DNA of 64,000 bases from Reticulitermes speratus (Eukaryota > Arthropoda > Insecta > Blattodea > Rhinotermitidae): NCBI GenBank assembly GCA_021186555.1, contig JAJKFL010000004.1:10050001-10114000 (forward strand). The letters are read 5' to 3'. Position 1 is the stretch's first letter, and each line of letters begins with the position of its first letter. A program made the translations under genes and the position numbers. This document shows, in pieces, positions 10,490-20,499 of this stretch. The notes beneath the pieces are model-generated. The model had not been told where the DNA came from. It did not search any database and worked only from the letters and a program-made list of their open reading frames with translations.

Positions 10490-10665
10490 TTTACATATAT
10501 TATTATTACACATTACTTCCTACTACATTTTTCGGCCCTTCTGGACCATCATTAGCGAGAATCAAACCTTGTATCTGTTATCTCCCTGAAGGACCAAAAC
10601 ATTAGAAGGAAGTAATATGTAATAATAATATATGTAAATAGACTACAAGTGCATCTTGTTGGACT
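10490..10665. mobile_element. Small foldback element with decayed hammerhead motif
   Basis: TTTACATATATTATTATTAC at about 10489 faces GTAATAATAATATATGTAAA at about 10619, and ACATTACTTCCT faces AGGAAGTAATATG. Between the arms, TTTTTCGGCCC...GGACCATCATTAG keeps the general hammerhead-like order on the minus strand but has lost the conserved C3/U4 bases. It is therefore read as an inactive relative of the family. Confidence 0.6.
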
Positions 10666-10902
10666 TACGTCAGTGAGTGTCTAATGCACGGAAAACAAGG
10701 AAAACATTTAGTCATAATTTCTCGATTAACACATCTCATAACTGAACGTTTTGGTCAACTTGGTAACAACCGTGCCTCATTTTTTTTAGTAGTCTGGAGT
10801 TCAAATATGGGCCTTGAGTCCGGCTATTTTGAGGGTCTTCGTGATTCTTTTCATTAGCTCCAGGCAAATTCGAGGATAGTGGATCAAATTAGTCCACGGC
10901 CG

Positions 10903-11165
10903 TGCCATGGCTCAGGCGGTTAGTCGCCGGCCTCCCACCGCGGAGGCCCGGATTCGATCCCAGGTCAGTCCATGTGGGATTTGTAGCGGACAAAGTGGCA
11001 CTGGGACAGGTTTTTCCCCGAGTACTTAGGTTTTCCCCTGTCAATTTCATTCCACCGGTGCTCCATTACTTGGAAAAAATGAAAAAAATTAACCATCTTC
11101 ATCACAGGGTTGCACAATAAGCCTCAAGGCTGCGGTGCGTCCGCAGCTTCTGCTGCGGGGCCTTT
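10903..11165 (+). repeat. SINE family C, near full length
   Basis: The tRNA-like A box (GTGCCATGGCTCAGGCGGTT) and B box (GATTCGATCCCAGGTC) are followed by ATGTGGGATTTGTAGCGGAC, CACTGGGACAGGTTTTTCCC, TTTTCCCCTGTCAATTTCAT and the 3' part CACAGGGTTGCACAATAAGC. It is the most complete copy in the window and serves as the family reference. Confidence 0.85.
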
Positions 11166-11639
11166 CAACACAAAAACAAATTAGTCCACGACCGCTTTCT
11201 TCCACATCCTTACCCACTCGTCACATATCCTACGCTATATTACCTGAGATACTTCAAGAGTCGATAAACAGCACAAACACATAAAACAAATAACACATAC
11301 CACATACTTGGATGCGACGATTCATCGACTGTAGCCACAAATCGAAAATTTACGACACGTAGATACTGCAGCACAAACAGCTTTAGAGCCTTCACTGGTA
11401 AGTGTACTGTAATAAGCCCGTTGTTGGCGCTGGCATGCGTGCCCTTGCCAGGCACTTCTTCAGATAAGTGGTCCATTGTGATGGCTGGATACAGCTGCTG
11501 TTCGTACAGCGGTTCCGAGGGATTTGTTAGCAAGGCAAACAATTAATAGACACATCTCAAATATCCCAAAAAACATACTCATCCTCTTAAAATAATCACG
11601 TATTAATTTTATAATGCTACACAACCTGAAATCTACGCT

Positions 11640-11842
11640 GTTCTGGGATATCAACCAGCGTCGAGTGGTAATCCTTTACCGACGTTTCGGGACAACTTAT
11701 CCGTCCTATTTTCAAGGGTCAAGAAGTCCAAGAAGGTTTCTTGACTTGGACTTCTTGACCGTTGAAGATAGGACCGAAAGGTTGTCCCGAAACGTCGGTA
11801 AAGGATTACCACTCGACGCTGCGTAATATCCCAGAAGAGCGC
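11640..11842. mobile_element. Foldback MITE, about 200 bp
   Basis: The outer arms CTGTTCTGGGATATCA (11640) and ATATCCCAGAAGAGCG (11826) are inverted. Inside, GAGTGGTAATCCTTTACCGA faces TCGGTAAAGGATTACCACTC, and GTCAAGAAGTCCAAGAA faces CTTGGACTTCTTGACC. Because the arms are inverted copies, similar open frames appear on both strands; they are not evidence of a protein. CGAAACGTCGG at 11799 is the hammerhead-like 3' box, decayed elsewhere. Confidence 0.85.
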
Positions 11843-11931
11843 AGGTCTTTTCAACATCGCGGCGGAAGCCTCAAATCACGGACGCTACACAAACTGTTGG
11901 CATGATTCACTCGTTTAGACTGAATATAGCT

Positions 11932-12208
11932 TAACCGGGATACCTCAGTTGGTACAGTGACTAGGTTACGGCTGGATGTCTTAGGAATCGTGGTTCGATG
12001 TCCAGCAGGAGAAATAAATTCTTCTGCTAAAAAAAACCAGACATGCTCTGGGACCCACACAGCCTCCTATTCAATGGGCGAAGGGGGTTTTCCCCGGGGT
12101 AAAGAGGCCGGGGCGTGAAACCGACCACTCGTCACCATCAAGAACCGAAGTTAAGCATGAGTGGCACTATACCTCCATTCCTCCATATGCCTTCACCTTT
12201 ACTTAAGG
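11932..12208 (+). repeat. SINE family A, diverged variant
   Basis: The head ACCGGGATACCTCAGTTGGT with B-box-like GTGGTTCGATGTCC is followed by the family body (GACCCACACAGCCTCCTATT, GGGGTAAAGAGGCCGGGGCG, GACCACTCGTCACCATC) and a CTTCACCTTTACTT tail. It differs more from the other copies than they do from each other, and may be older. Confidence 0.7.
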
Positions 12209-12552
12209 TGGTTCACTGTGGGTACGTACAGTACTGTACTTCTGTGTGTGCCCATGACGAAGCCTGACATCGTACTGCCGTTTTCTTGAAACCAGTGACT
12301 TGCACTATAGGTGTAATCTGATATCGTTATTCTTTTGTAGTTTCAAAACATAAAAAAAAGCAATGGTAAAGTCCCTGTACACGATATGAAGACATGTGGG
12401 TGGAGTAGGGGTATATCTCCACTCATTCTTAACCTCAAATACTATCTAGTGCAACATAAAGAAGAATATAAAATGAAACGTGAGACGTTCTAAATATTGC
12501 ACGCTGATAAGACGCCACGCCCAGTCGTATGAAACATATCAACGTAAATACA

Positions 12553-12800
12553 GACAGTGGCGTAGCTAGGTATTTTACGCCCGGAGCGAGCAATCACAAT
12601 GGCCGCCCCTAAAAGAAATTACGAACTTTTAAAAAAAATCACAGTTATTTATTGATTTTCCGTCTATTTAGCGAAATAATTTAAAACATGTTAAGCGCAA
12701 AAAATAATTTTTTTTTTCATTTGATCTACTATTTTGCAGCCCATTCTGCTGCCCAAGGCGGCCGCACTAATCGCCCCCCCCCCCCACCGAACCCCTGAAT
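12553..12800. repeat. Possible hAT-like MITE remnant
   Basis: CAGTGGCGTAGCTAGG at 12553 is a typical hAT-type terminal sequence. A poly-C run lies at about 12774-12785, and the region is AT-rich with GCGCAAAAAATAA blocks. No matching inverted end could be placed confidently. Confidence 0.35.
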
Positions 12801-12836
12801 TCAGACGAGCTTAGCAACATGTGGGAGTCAGCAAAA

Positions 12837-13130
12837 CTATCTGCCTGTTGTATGCATCATTAACCGACCATTCATAACTTTCGTGTGACATCTAACCGCA
12901 GTGACGTCCAAGGACCTTGGATACCCCTGTGTACACCACACGGTAATTCCTGACGGAAGGAGGGTCCATTCGTCTGAGGGGCAGTGTTCGTGGTCAAAGG
13001 TTACTTCAGCAGCTGATGCCCAGTCGCCTAGTGTCACAGATCGCTGTTTAGTGCACACGTCTTCATCAGAGGACCAAGCAGACTCATCATCCGACGACGG
13101 CCCTGCACTGTGATGCTTCTTAACAGAGTA
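12837..13130 (-). CDS. Possible unidentified coding exon (weak)
   Basis: The minus strand is open from an AG acceptor-like site at about 13130 (TTACTCTGTTAAG) to a stop at 12837. The reading contains an acidic serine cluster (SSDDESAWSSDEDV) followed by TLGDWASAAEVTFDHEHCP. The composition is more protein-like than the other short frames nearby and the stretch is not obviously repetitive. No second exon, good donor or polyadenylation signal was found, so it may be a chance open frame. I do not recognise the sequence. Confidence 0.2.
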   Translation of the reverse strand, partial: YSVKKHHSAGPSSDDESAWSSDEDVCTKQRSVTLGDWASAAEVTFDHEHCPSDEWTLLPSGITVWCTQGYPRSLDVTAVRCHTKVMNGRLMMHTTGR

Positions 13131-13436
13131 AGACACGTTGCAGGTGTTCACATGGTCTTCACACACTGTCGTGATGTAGTTGTGACGTAAGTGTAGTGGA
13201 AATAAAACAATACAGGGCAAGAAGTGCGACGTGTGACGTTATGAGGATGTAACAGGTCAGACCGCAAGGTGTTTACGAACTAGTGTTGACATTATCATAA
13301 CATACGTTGTAGCATAAAACAAATTTAGTGGAAATGAAACCTGTCATGAATATGAAAACATAATAGGATATAAATACTTAATGTAGCGTTAACAGAATAC
13401 AAATGGTACAAAAAACAAAGTGTTTACAAACTGCGT

Positions 13437-13551
13437 TAACAGTATCACGATGCGTGCTGACGCAAACCAGGTGTTAAAACAGTATCACGATGAGTGTTGA
13501 CGCAAATCAGGTGTTAAACAGCATCACGACGAGTGTTGACGCAAACCAGGT
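13437..13551. repeat. Three-copy tandem repeat, about 43 bp
   Basis: AACAGTATCACGATG, ACAGTATCACGATGAG and ACAGCATCACGACGAG each lead into GTGYTGACGCAAAYCAGG. Three imperfect units follow each other directly and stop next to the SINE C target duplication. Confidence 0.75.
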
Positions 13552-13570
13552 TTGGTGGAAATAACGTGTT

Positions 13571-13802
13571 TTTTTTTTTTGGGTGAAGGCCCCGCACCGC
13601 AGCCTTAAGGCTTATTGTGCAACCCTGTGATGAAGATGAAAGATGATCAGTTTTTTTTTTCATTTTTCCAAGTAATGGAGCACCGGTGGAATGAAATTGA
13701 CAGGGGAAACCGTAGTACTCGGGGAAAAACCTGTCCCAGTGCCACTTTGTCCACCACAAATCCCACATGGACTGACCCCGGGATAGAACCCGGGCCTCCG
13801 CG
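13571..13802 (-). repeat. SINE family C, minus strand, with target duplication
   Basis: It is flanked by AATAACGTGTT on both sides (13560-13570 and 13803-13813), an 11-bp target-site duplication. Its 3' end is a T-run plus GGTGAAGGCCCCGCA. It ends at GAACCCGGGCCTCCGCG and so is 5'-truncated just inside the B box. This is the classic mark of LINE-driven retroposition. Confidence 0.85.
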
Positions 13803-14089
13803 AATAACGTGTTATGGATACGAAAACAAAACACGGCAAGACGCGTTTCGAATCACGTGACTTAAGAGGTCACGGCGGAACGTAGTTACAAAATCTCGCA
13901 AAGTACAAAAACTCAACTTGAGCGGGAGTTAGTCAAAATAAATACACGATATATATGAAGTATGAAAGAAAAACAGTTTTAGTTCAAGAGATACACGTCG
14001 CCGGCAACTGAGCAGTGTTATCTGTCACGACAATACAGCGCGTTGTTAAGTGTGCTGAAGACAGTGTACAGCAGCGCTCACTTGTGGCT

Positions 14090-14600
14090 GAATGATCACG
14101 GAACACACGCACCACGAATACTTAGATATGCTGTTCATCCTTGGTGCCTGTAATAGTCGCTGCATTGGATTTAGCATCACGTTATCCCGGTCGACGTCGT
14201 CCAGACGCTTGTGTCTCTACAACCGCAGGAGCGTCTGCGTGAGACATGAAGTTTAAACACGGCACTTGGGGGGGATTGCAGGTCGCCCACGGACAGTACG
14301 GCTAGCAGCCAACGAAGATGACATAATTGCAGCTGTGGAACGACAGCTGTGGAGCTGACGCGATATTGCACGAGAATTAGGACTATCTCAAGCACTTGCT
14401 AAGGATCAACTTGACCCATATCATTAGTCACAGAACGCACGTGTTTCCAAAAGCCGTCCTCTACGTGTAACAAAGAGGCGCCCACAGTTTGATCATTTGA
14501 TACCCTGCATCATTTGACAATGACGTGTATCTCGAAAGTGAAGAGCCTCAGGGCCTACGTTGTATAACATTTTCGATTTGCCGGTACTTTATTTTTAAAG
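14090..14600 (+). pseudogene. Decayed DUF4817-type DNA transposon relic
   Basis: A broken reading on the plus strand gives EYLDMLFILGACNSR near 14118, then RTVRLAANEDDIIAAVERQL, RDIARELGLSQ and KDQLDPYH. This order resembles the N-terminal DUF4817 helix-turn-helix region of insect transposase-like proteins (EYADMHFIYG-type start, then an HTH ending in a LHPYH-type motif). There are in-frame stops and at least two frame changes, so it is a pseudogene. The family name is from memory of the motif pattern, not from a search. Confidence 0.5.
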
Positions 14601-14654
14601 AGGAGTCACACTATGTAGAGCTTGCGCGCGGATTTCTTTTCATCCTGTATATTC

Positions 14655-14835
14655 TGAGACACCTGCGGCGTCGTAAGTTAAATCAGGGTGGACTGAGCAA
14701 AACCCTGAAAAGACGTGCCAGTTTTGAACTCAGGATCTTCCGAAAACGAAGCCTGTGTGGTAAGCACTTGACCGGCACTTTCGGCTACGTCAGAATAACA
14801 AGGCCAAGTTTTAAGTCCAGTGCAACAAAGAGTAG
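14655..14835 (+). repeat. Possible SINE-like fragment
   Basis: AGTTTTGAACTCAGGATC at about 14721 resembles a degenerate tRNA B box, and the stretch carries TGTGTGGTAAGCACTTGACC. No second copy is seen in this window, so the call is weak. Nothing else is recognised in 14836-15030. Confidence 0.25.
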
Positions 14836-15029
14836 GATATAGTCTTGTGCCTTGGGAACAGAGACAGAGAGGAAACGATTCTGAAACACTGCATGCAGTT
14901 CCTAGATTATGTTCTTCGTATCACGAAAAGTCTATCTACATTTATTTGTTACTGATCGAAAGAGGTTTTCAGAAGACTCCTTATGAAGTTTATGTTTGAA
15001 ACTTGTCATCAAATCAGACATACTCTTTG

Positions 15030-15205
15030 TCCTCCTCTACAATGGGTAAGGGGTCTCTTTACCGGGGGTAAAGCGGCCAGAGCGTGGCGTTGACCACCCA
15101 CCCCATCTAGCGCAGAGGTTAATCCTGATTAGCGCTATACCCCTATTCGCACCCTCTGTGCCATCACTGGCATGTTACGGGGCGACCTTTACCTTTACTC
15201 TTACT
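15030..15205 (+). repeat. SINE family A, 5'-truncated
   Basis: It begins in the family body (CTCTACAATGGGTAAGGGGT), continues with GGTAAAGCGGCCAGAGCGTG and GACCACCCACCCCATCTAGC, and ends in CTTTACCTTTACTCTTACTC. The tRNA-like head is missing. Confidence 0.75.
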
Positions 15206-15531
15206 CTTGTTTTCACTAACTTCCAGCCCCACGCTATTACTACATTTACCTAACTGCCGTTTACGCAAACCTAAAGCTACGTGCAGTACTGCTCATTCAA
15301 TTCCACCATTCAGTGCACTTGTTTTGTTCCGCCTGCCAATCAGCTATCGCTATCGCTGTATAAGAGACTGGCTGCTAGCTTTTCGCTTGAACATTCCACC
15401 GGCCCAAAACGAAAAGATAAACTATACACTTTACATTGTTCACACCGTGTATTTTCATCTGATCACACATTTTTTAACCAACAAAATACACACTTTTTGT
15501 TATACCATACAACTTCTTCCTAAATAAAATT

Positions 15532-15576
15532 AATCCAACATGTTTCGGTTCTCCAATGGAACCGTCATCAGGGATT
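15532..15576 (-). ncRNA. Hammerhead-type ribozyme core, minus strand
   Basis: Minus strand: AATCC, CTGATGA, an extra C, stem II GGTTC...GAACC (five pairs), GAAA, palindromic CATG, TT, GGATT. Stem I is a perfect five-pair helix and the box is the textbook CTGATGA. This is one of the two best-preserved copies in the window. The function is inferred from structure only. Confidence 0.75.
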
Positions 15577-15720
15577 TAAACCTTGATTTTACACATATTT
15601 ATAACATAACAAACAATTGGCACATATTAAAATTTAAAGAGAAAATCCACATTTTACGTCTTTAACTTTTGATACGTGCCAATTGTTTATGTTATAAATA
15701 TGTGTAAAATCAATGTTTAA

Positions 15721-15764
15721 ATCCCTGATGATGGTTCCATTGGAGAACTGAAACATGTTGAATT
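15721..15764 (+). ncRNA. Hammerhead-type core, plus strand, slightly decayed
   Basis: ATCC, CTGATGA at 15725-15731, T, stem II GGTTC...GAACT, GAAA at 15750-15753, CATG, TT, GAAT. Stem I has one C/A mismatch and stem II gains a terminal G-T pair compared with its inverted partner at 15532-15576, so this arm has begun to diverge. Confidence 0.6.
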
Positions 15765-15894
15765 AACGTTATTGTAGAAAGAAGTTGTATGGTAAACTTT
15801 ACGTTACTTGTACCGTACATTTTTAATTATATATATGTTATGCAGACAAATGTACACAGTTTTATGTTATTTAACACAATTTTTATTAAATGCT

Positions 15895-15937
15895 GCCCAA
15901 CATGTTTCTAGCCTATATAAGGCTCATCTTCAGGGGC
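15895..15937 (-). ncRNA. Hammerhead-type ribozyme core, minus strand
   Basis: Minus strand: GCCC, CTGAAGA, TG, stem II AGCC...GGCT, A, GAAA, palindromic CATG, TT, GGGC. Stem I GCCC/GGGC is fully paired and differs at several positions from the CTCC/GGAG and AATCC/GGATT versions elsewhere. These are compensatory changes. Confidence 0.7.
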
Positions 15938-16255
15938 TCTTTCGTTGAAATTACAACAGCTATATTATTGGTATATAAAATTCTTAAAATGCCGTTAGAT
16001 GTGCCTGGCTATTGATATCTGAAAACAATATTAAAACGTCCCTAAGTTAAAATATTTAAGCTAAAATTACAATTAAAATTCTGTTTGGTAGAACGGTTGT
16101 TGACCGTACATACCTGTAACAGTCATTCTGCTTTCACTATAGATTTGTTGGAGGCCTACTGACTGTACAAAGATCGGGGTGGGAGTTTATATAGGTCAAA
16201 GTCACGTGAAGTGACGACTCTGAAAGTTGTAAACAAATTTGAATAGAGGGTTAAA

Positions 16256-16435
16256 TTCTCCTGGTATCTGTTCTGTTATTAGTTATAACTAATTATAATT
16301 AGTTATAACTTATAAGGTATCTGTTCTGTTATTAGTTATAACTAATTATAATTAGTTATAACTTATAAGGTATCTGTTCTGTTATTAGTTATAACTAATT
16401 ATAATTAGTTATAACTAATAACAGAACAGATACCA
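16256..16435. repeat. Three-copy palindromic tandem repeat
   Basis: GGTATCTGTTCTGTTATTAG starts at about 16261, 16314 and 16368, each followed by TTATAACTAATTATAATTAG. The unit is itself self-complementary (TAGTTATAACTA), so the foldback centre can form several alternative hairpins. Confidence 0.85.
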
Positions 16436-16710
16436 GGAGAACTTAACCCTCTATTCAAATTTGTTTACAACCTTCAGAGTAGTCACTTCACGTGACTTTG
16501 ACCTATATAAACTCCCACCCTGATTTTTATTCTGATTTCACCGTGCATTCTTGACGTGAATATACAGAATTTTAATTGTAATTTTAGCTTAAATATTTTA
16601 ACTTAGGGACGTTTTAATATTGTTTTCATATATAAATAACCAGGTACATCTAACGGCATTTTAAGAATTTTATATACCAATAATATAGCTGTTGTAATTT
16701 CAACGAAAGA

Positions 16711-16753
16711 GCCCGTGAAGATGAGCCTTATATAGGCTAGAAACATGTTGGGC
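16711..16753 (+). ncRNA. Hammerhead-type core with C3-to-G change
   Basis: This is the inverted partner of 15895-15937: GCCC, GTGAAGA, stem II AGCC...GGCT, GAAA, CATG, TT, GGGC. All three helices are kept, but the invariant first C of the CTGANGA box is G. Hammerhead C3 pairs with G8 in the folded core, so this copy is expected to be inactive. Confidence 0.6.
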
Positions 16754-16895
16754 AGCATTTAATAATAAAAGTTGTGTTAAATAACATAAAACTGTGTACA
16801 TTTGTCTGCATAACATATATATAAGTTGTATGGTATAATAAAAAGTAAGCATTTTGTTGGTTAAAAATGTGTGATAAACTATACACTTTACGGAC

Positions 16896-17749
16896 AGAAC
16901 TGTTTGAAAGCTTAAATCTGGGATTCGAATTGCGCCCAGTTTATGCTACGGATTGTCGTAATGTCCGCGATTGTGGCTATGTAACTTGATTGCCTTTAGA
17001 ATAGAGCAAGATTTGACAATACTGGCACTGGAAAGTCACTGTCAGAGTTGAGCGAAGCCGGAAATTCAGGGAAAACCGCTGTACACATAGAGATAAAGAC
17101 GGAAAACTCTAAAACAGAACTGCTCCAGACCTTGTAAGGTCAGACACCACATTTATCGCACTGTTTTTACTACTGATAATCGCTGATATGCTTATTTCTT
17201 CATATTATTGTGCAACAGTCACCAGTGTGCATAAAAAGTGACTTACGTCAATGATTCCCAAACTCTCATAACCTAAGGCGATCTTGGCGTGAATTAAATA
17301 AAAAAGGTTGAGGCCACCTCAAACTACGAATACATTTAAAATGTGATTTCGAAATTTCAAAGAATAATCACTAATGAACTTTGAAACCTTTTAAATTACG
17401 TTACGTGTCTGCAAATTAATGTGACATTTCAGGACTCAAATTCATCATCTATGTTATCAGCCCATTTTTCGGCGGTGCGTTTAAGGGTCATGGATCCAGC
17501 TTTTATGGAACGCTGTTTGATAGTTGAAACAGTGACCCAGACTGTCATCTCAGACAAGGCCACTGCTTACGACACTGCTATTTCTCCGGAGATAGAACGT
17601 AGTGGATCTGCTTATCTAATTTCTCTGTCACTGTGCCAGTATGCAGACACAAGGCAAGGTGAATGCGATGTACCCCAAGTACAACTGTGCGTAGTTACCG
17701 CAACTATTTAACGACGAAAACTAACCTGCATTATATTAAAAATTGAGCT
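16896..17749. other. No gene recognised
   Basis: An open frame of 96 codons lies on the plus strand at 17421-17711, but it has no recognisable motif, no flanking splice context and no start context, and I treat it as chance. The rest is unremarkable AT-rich sequence. Confidence 0.4.
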
Positions 17750-19380
17750 CGTACCGCGCAGTAAACATTCTCCATCTCGGTTATACAAACCAGTCAGTTA
17801 ATGTTGTACAGTGAAATAATCGCTGTTTGTTCTGAGATCCACACAAAACACATAAATACACTGTGCGGGCAGAACGTAGAATTGTTGAATGTTAAACATG
17901 GTGGTACATATAGTAACCACTGGGCTTGAAAGATACAGTCCGTACCGCGCAGTAAACACACTCCGTCTCAGTTATACAAACCAGTCAGTTAATGCTGTAT
18001 AGTAAAATAATCGCTGTTTGTTCTGAGATCCACACAAAACACATAAATACACTGTGTGGGCAGAACGTTGAATTGTTGAATGTTAAACATGGTGGTACAT
18101 ATAGTAACCACTAGCTTGAAAGATACAGTCCGTACCGCGCAGTAAACACATTCCGTCTCAGTTATACAAACCAGTCAGTTAATGTTGTACAGTGAAATAA
18201 TCGCTATTTGTTCTGAGATCCACACAAAACACATAAATACAGTCCGTACCGCGCAGTAAACACACTCCGTCTCAGTTACACAAACCAGTCAGTTAATGTT
18301 GTACAGTGAAATAATCGCTGTTTGTTCTGAGATCCACACAAAACACATAAATACACTGTGTGGGCAGAACGTAGAATTTGTGAATGTTAAACATGGTGGT
18401 ACATATAGTAAACACTGGGTTCAATTTAAAGACCCAGCCCGTACCGCGCAGTAAACACACTCCGTCTCAGTTATACAAACCAGTCAGTTAATGCTGTACA
18501 GTGAACTAATCGCTGTTTGTTCTGAGATCCACACAAAACACATAAATACACTGTGTGGGCAGAACGTAGAATTGTTGAATGTTAAACATGGTGGTACATA
18601 TAGTAACCACTGGGCTTTAAAGATACAGTCCGTACAGCAGTAAACACACTCCGTCTCAGTTATACAAACCCGTCAGTTAATGCTGTACAGTGAAATAATC
18701 GCTGTTTGTTCTGAGATCCACACAAAACACATAAATACAGTCCGTACCGCGCAGTAAACACACTCCGTCTCAGTTATACAAACCAGTCAGTTAATGCTGT
18801 ACAGTGAAATAATCGCTGTTTGTTCTGAGATCCACACAAAACACATAAATACAGTCCGTACCGCGCAGTAAACACACTCCGTCTCAGTTATACAAACCAG
18901 TCAGTTAATGTTGTACAGTGAAATAATCGCTGTTTGTTCTGAGATCCACACAAAACACATAAATACAGTCCGTACCGCGCAGTAAACACACTCCGTCTCA
19001 GTTATACAAACCAGTCAGTTAATGTTGTACAGTGAAATAATCGCTGTTTGTTCTGAGATCCACACAAAATACATAAATACAGTCCGTACCGCGCAGTAAA
19101 CACACTCCGTCTCAGTTATACAAACCAGTCAGTTAATGTTGTACAGTGAAATAATCGCTGTTTGTTCTGAGATCCACACAAAACACATAAATACAGTCCG
19201 TACCGCGCAGTAAACACACTCCGTCTCAGTTACACAAACCAGTCAGTTAATGTTGTACAGTGAAATAATCGCTGTTTGTTCTGAGATCCACACAAAACAC
19301 ATACATACACTGTGTGGGCAGAACGTAGAATTTGTGAATGTTAAGCCTTGCGGTACATAAATTAACCACTGGGCTTTAAG
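17750..19380. repeat. Two-length satellite array (114 and about 191 bp), 11 units
   Basis: CGTACCGCGC starts units at 17750, 17941, 18131, 18245, 18440, 18631, 18743, 18857, 18971, 19085 and 19199. Long units (about 191 bp) contain an extra segment with GTGTGGGCAGAACGT and CATGGTGGTACATATAGTAA; short units (114 bp) lack it. The order is L L S L L S S S S S L. One short unit is 112 bp and has lost part of CCGCGC. Every unit shares CAGTCAGTTAATG and AATAATCGCTGTTTGTTCTG. Confidence 0.95.
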
Positions 19381-19847
19381 GATTAAATTGATTCATGATC
19401 ACTATGTAATTTAATTGCAATAATTATAAAATGAAAACCATCCAGGTGCACATAAATGGGTGTAAATGGTACCGTATATTATATCTGACTTGTTTGGGTC
19501 CTGCAGGACCTACCTGCATTTATACAGGTGTTCCCTCTGAAATTAGTAAGGTTTACATTACCTATAACAACACCGATTATTGTTAAAATTTAATATTTCA
19601 AAGATTTTTCTATTGACTACTTGTATTACTGTATACCTCAGATGTATCTTTGTAATATATTTACAATCGTTACTCAAACCCAGCATGTTAAAATTTTATT
19701 TTATATACTGTCAGGTTAAAAGTTTCTCAGCCATACTCGTACACTGTCCAATGAAAACCCCATGCAGTCGTCCTATGTGGCATTATTATTTAAAAAAAGT
19801 TCTCCTCGTGTGCAGCATAATTTGTAACCAAACCCATTTCGATAATA

Positions 19848-20300
19848 CAGTCGAACTTTTATAACGTCATAAAAGTGACTGAATATTTTGTGTCGTTATA
19901 AACGAGTGTTGTTATAACCGAGGAGTATAATGTTATGGTTAACAGTGAGGAATTGGTAAGGTAAAGGTAAAGTTCTCCCTAGAACGAGCCATGAAGGCCC
20001 AGAGGGGAAGTAGAGGTATAGCTCTACTCTTTCTTTAACCCTGGCACTAGATGAGAGTGGGTGGTCAACTCCACGCCCCGGCCGTTTTACCCCGGGAAAG
20101 AGACCCGGTACCCATTTTACAGGAGGCTGGGTGGGCCCCAGGGCCGGTGTGGATGGCTGCGGAAAATCTCGCCCCCCATCGGGATTCGATCCCCGGACCG
20201 TCCAGCCCGTAGCGAGTCGTGAGGAACTGGTACCACACAATATCTGACGCTATAGGCGAGGTGTCACATAAACCGATGTCGTTATAACCGGGTTCGACTG
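19848..20300. mobile_element. pogo/Tigger-like MITE split by a SINE
   Basis: The terminal inverted repeats CAGTCGAAC...TTATAACG (19848) and CGTTATAACCGGGTTCGACTG (20280-20300) are flanked by TA on both sides (19846-19847, 20301-20302), as in Tc1/mariner and pogo elements. Without the SINE insertion it would be under 200 bp and non-coding. The family name rests on the termini only. Confidence 0.75.
19957..20222 (-). repeat. SINE family A inserted in the pogo-like MITE
   Basis: The reversed tail AAGGTAAAGGTAAAG leads into the family body and ends at GTCCAGCCCGTAGCGAGTCG. GAGGAATTGG before and GAGGAACTGG after form a target-site duplication with one later substitution. The head is cut inside the A-box region. 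Confidence 0.8.
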
Positions 20301-20499
20301 TAGGCTACTTTTCGCATTTTTTAAATTCTTAAATAGCTTCTGTTACATCTGTCTTGCAATGAGAGAGCGCAGTATCAGGCACATGCGACAGCCCCTCTTT
20401 GTTGTATACTACACGTGTTAACTACACGTGCTGTGAGCTGTATATATACTTTTAGCTGACCCTTTGTGTTGCGGAAACTTATTTTTTGTTTTTTACGTT

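Larger units (their letters stand above)
15515..15790. mobile_element. Inner foldback 1 with paired hammerhead-type cores
   Basis: AACATGTTTCGGTTCTCCAA at about 15537 faces TTGGAGAACTGAAACATGTT at about 15740; TACACATATTTATAACATAA faces TTATGTTATAAATATGTGTA. The arms are about 110 bp with a short central stretch. The left arm has a fully paired minus-strand hammerhead-type core; the right-arm copy has one mismatch in stem I. Confidence 0.85.
15825..16835. mobile_element. Inner foldback 2, about 1 kb, with tandem core
   Basis: GTTATGCAGACAAATGTACA (15837) faces TGTACATTTGTCTGCATAAC (16796). TGCTGCCCAACATG faces CATGTTGGGCAGCA, and TTGACCTATATAAACTCCCA (16497) faces the matching left-arm block near 16180-16198. 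The centre (16255-16435) is three tandem copies of a 53-55 bp palindromic unit, ATTAGTTATAACTAATTATA. The element is non-coding. Both arms carry a hammerhead-like core. Confidence 0.85.
15415..16895. mobile_element. Nested foldback complex (three levels)
   Basis: The outer arms AGATAAACTATACACTTTAC (15415) and its inverted partner (16868-16887) enclose AACCAACAAAATACAC against TTTTGTTGGTTAAAAATG. Inside lie two further foldback elements, 15515-15790 and 15825-16835, each with its own arms and its own hammerhead-like cores. The whole 1.48 kb is AT-rich and non-coding. The simplest reading is two foldbacks inserted into a third, or repeated targeting of one preferred site. Confidence 0.8.

Noticed and set aside
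11614..11857. Similar proteins on both strands (ALFWDITQRRVVILYRR-like)
   Set aside because: They are the two arms of a foldback MITE read in opposite directions; such translations are common annotation artefacts.
17421..17711. 96-codon open frame
   Set aside because: No recognisable motif, no flanking splice or promoter context, and no hydrophobic or low-complexity feature that would support it.
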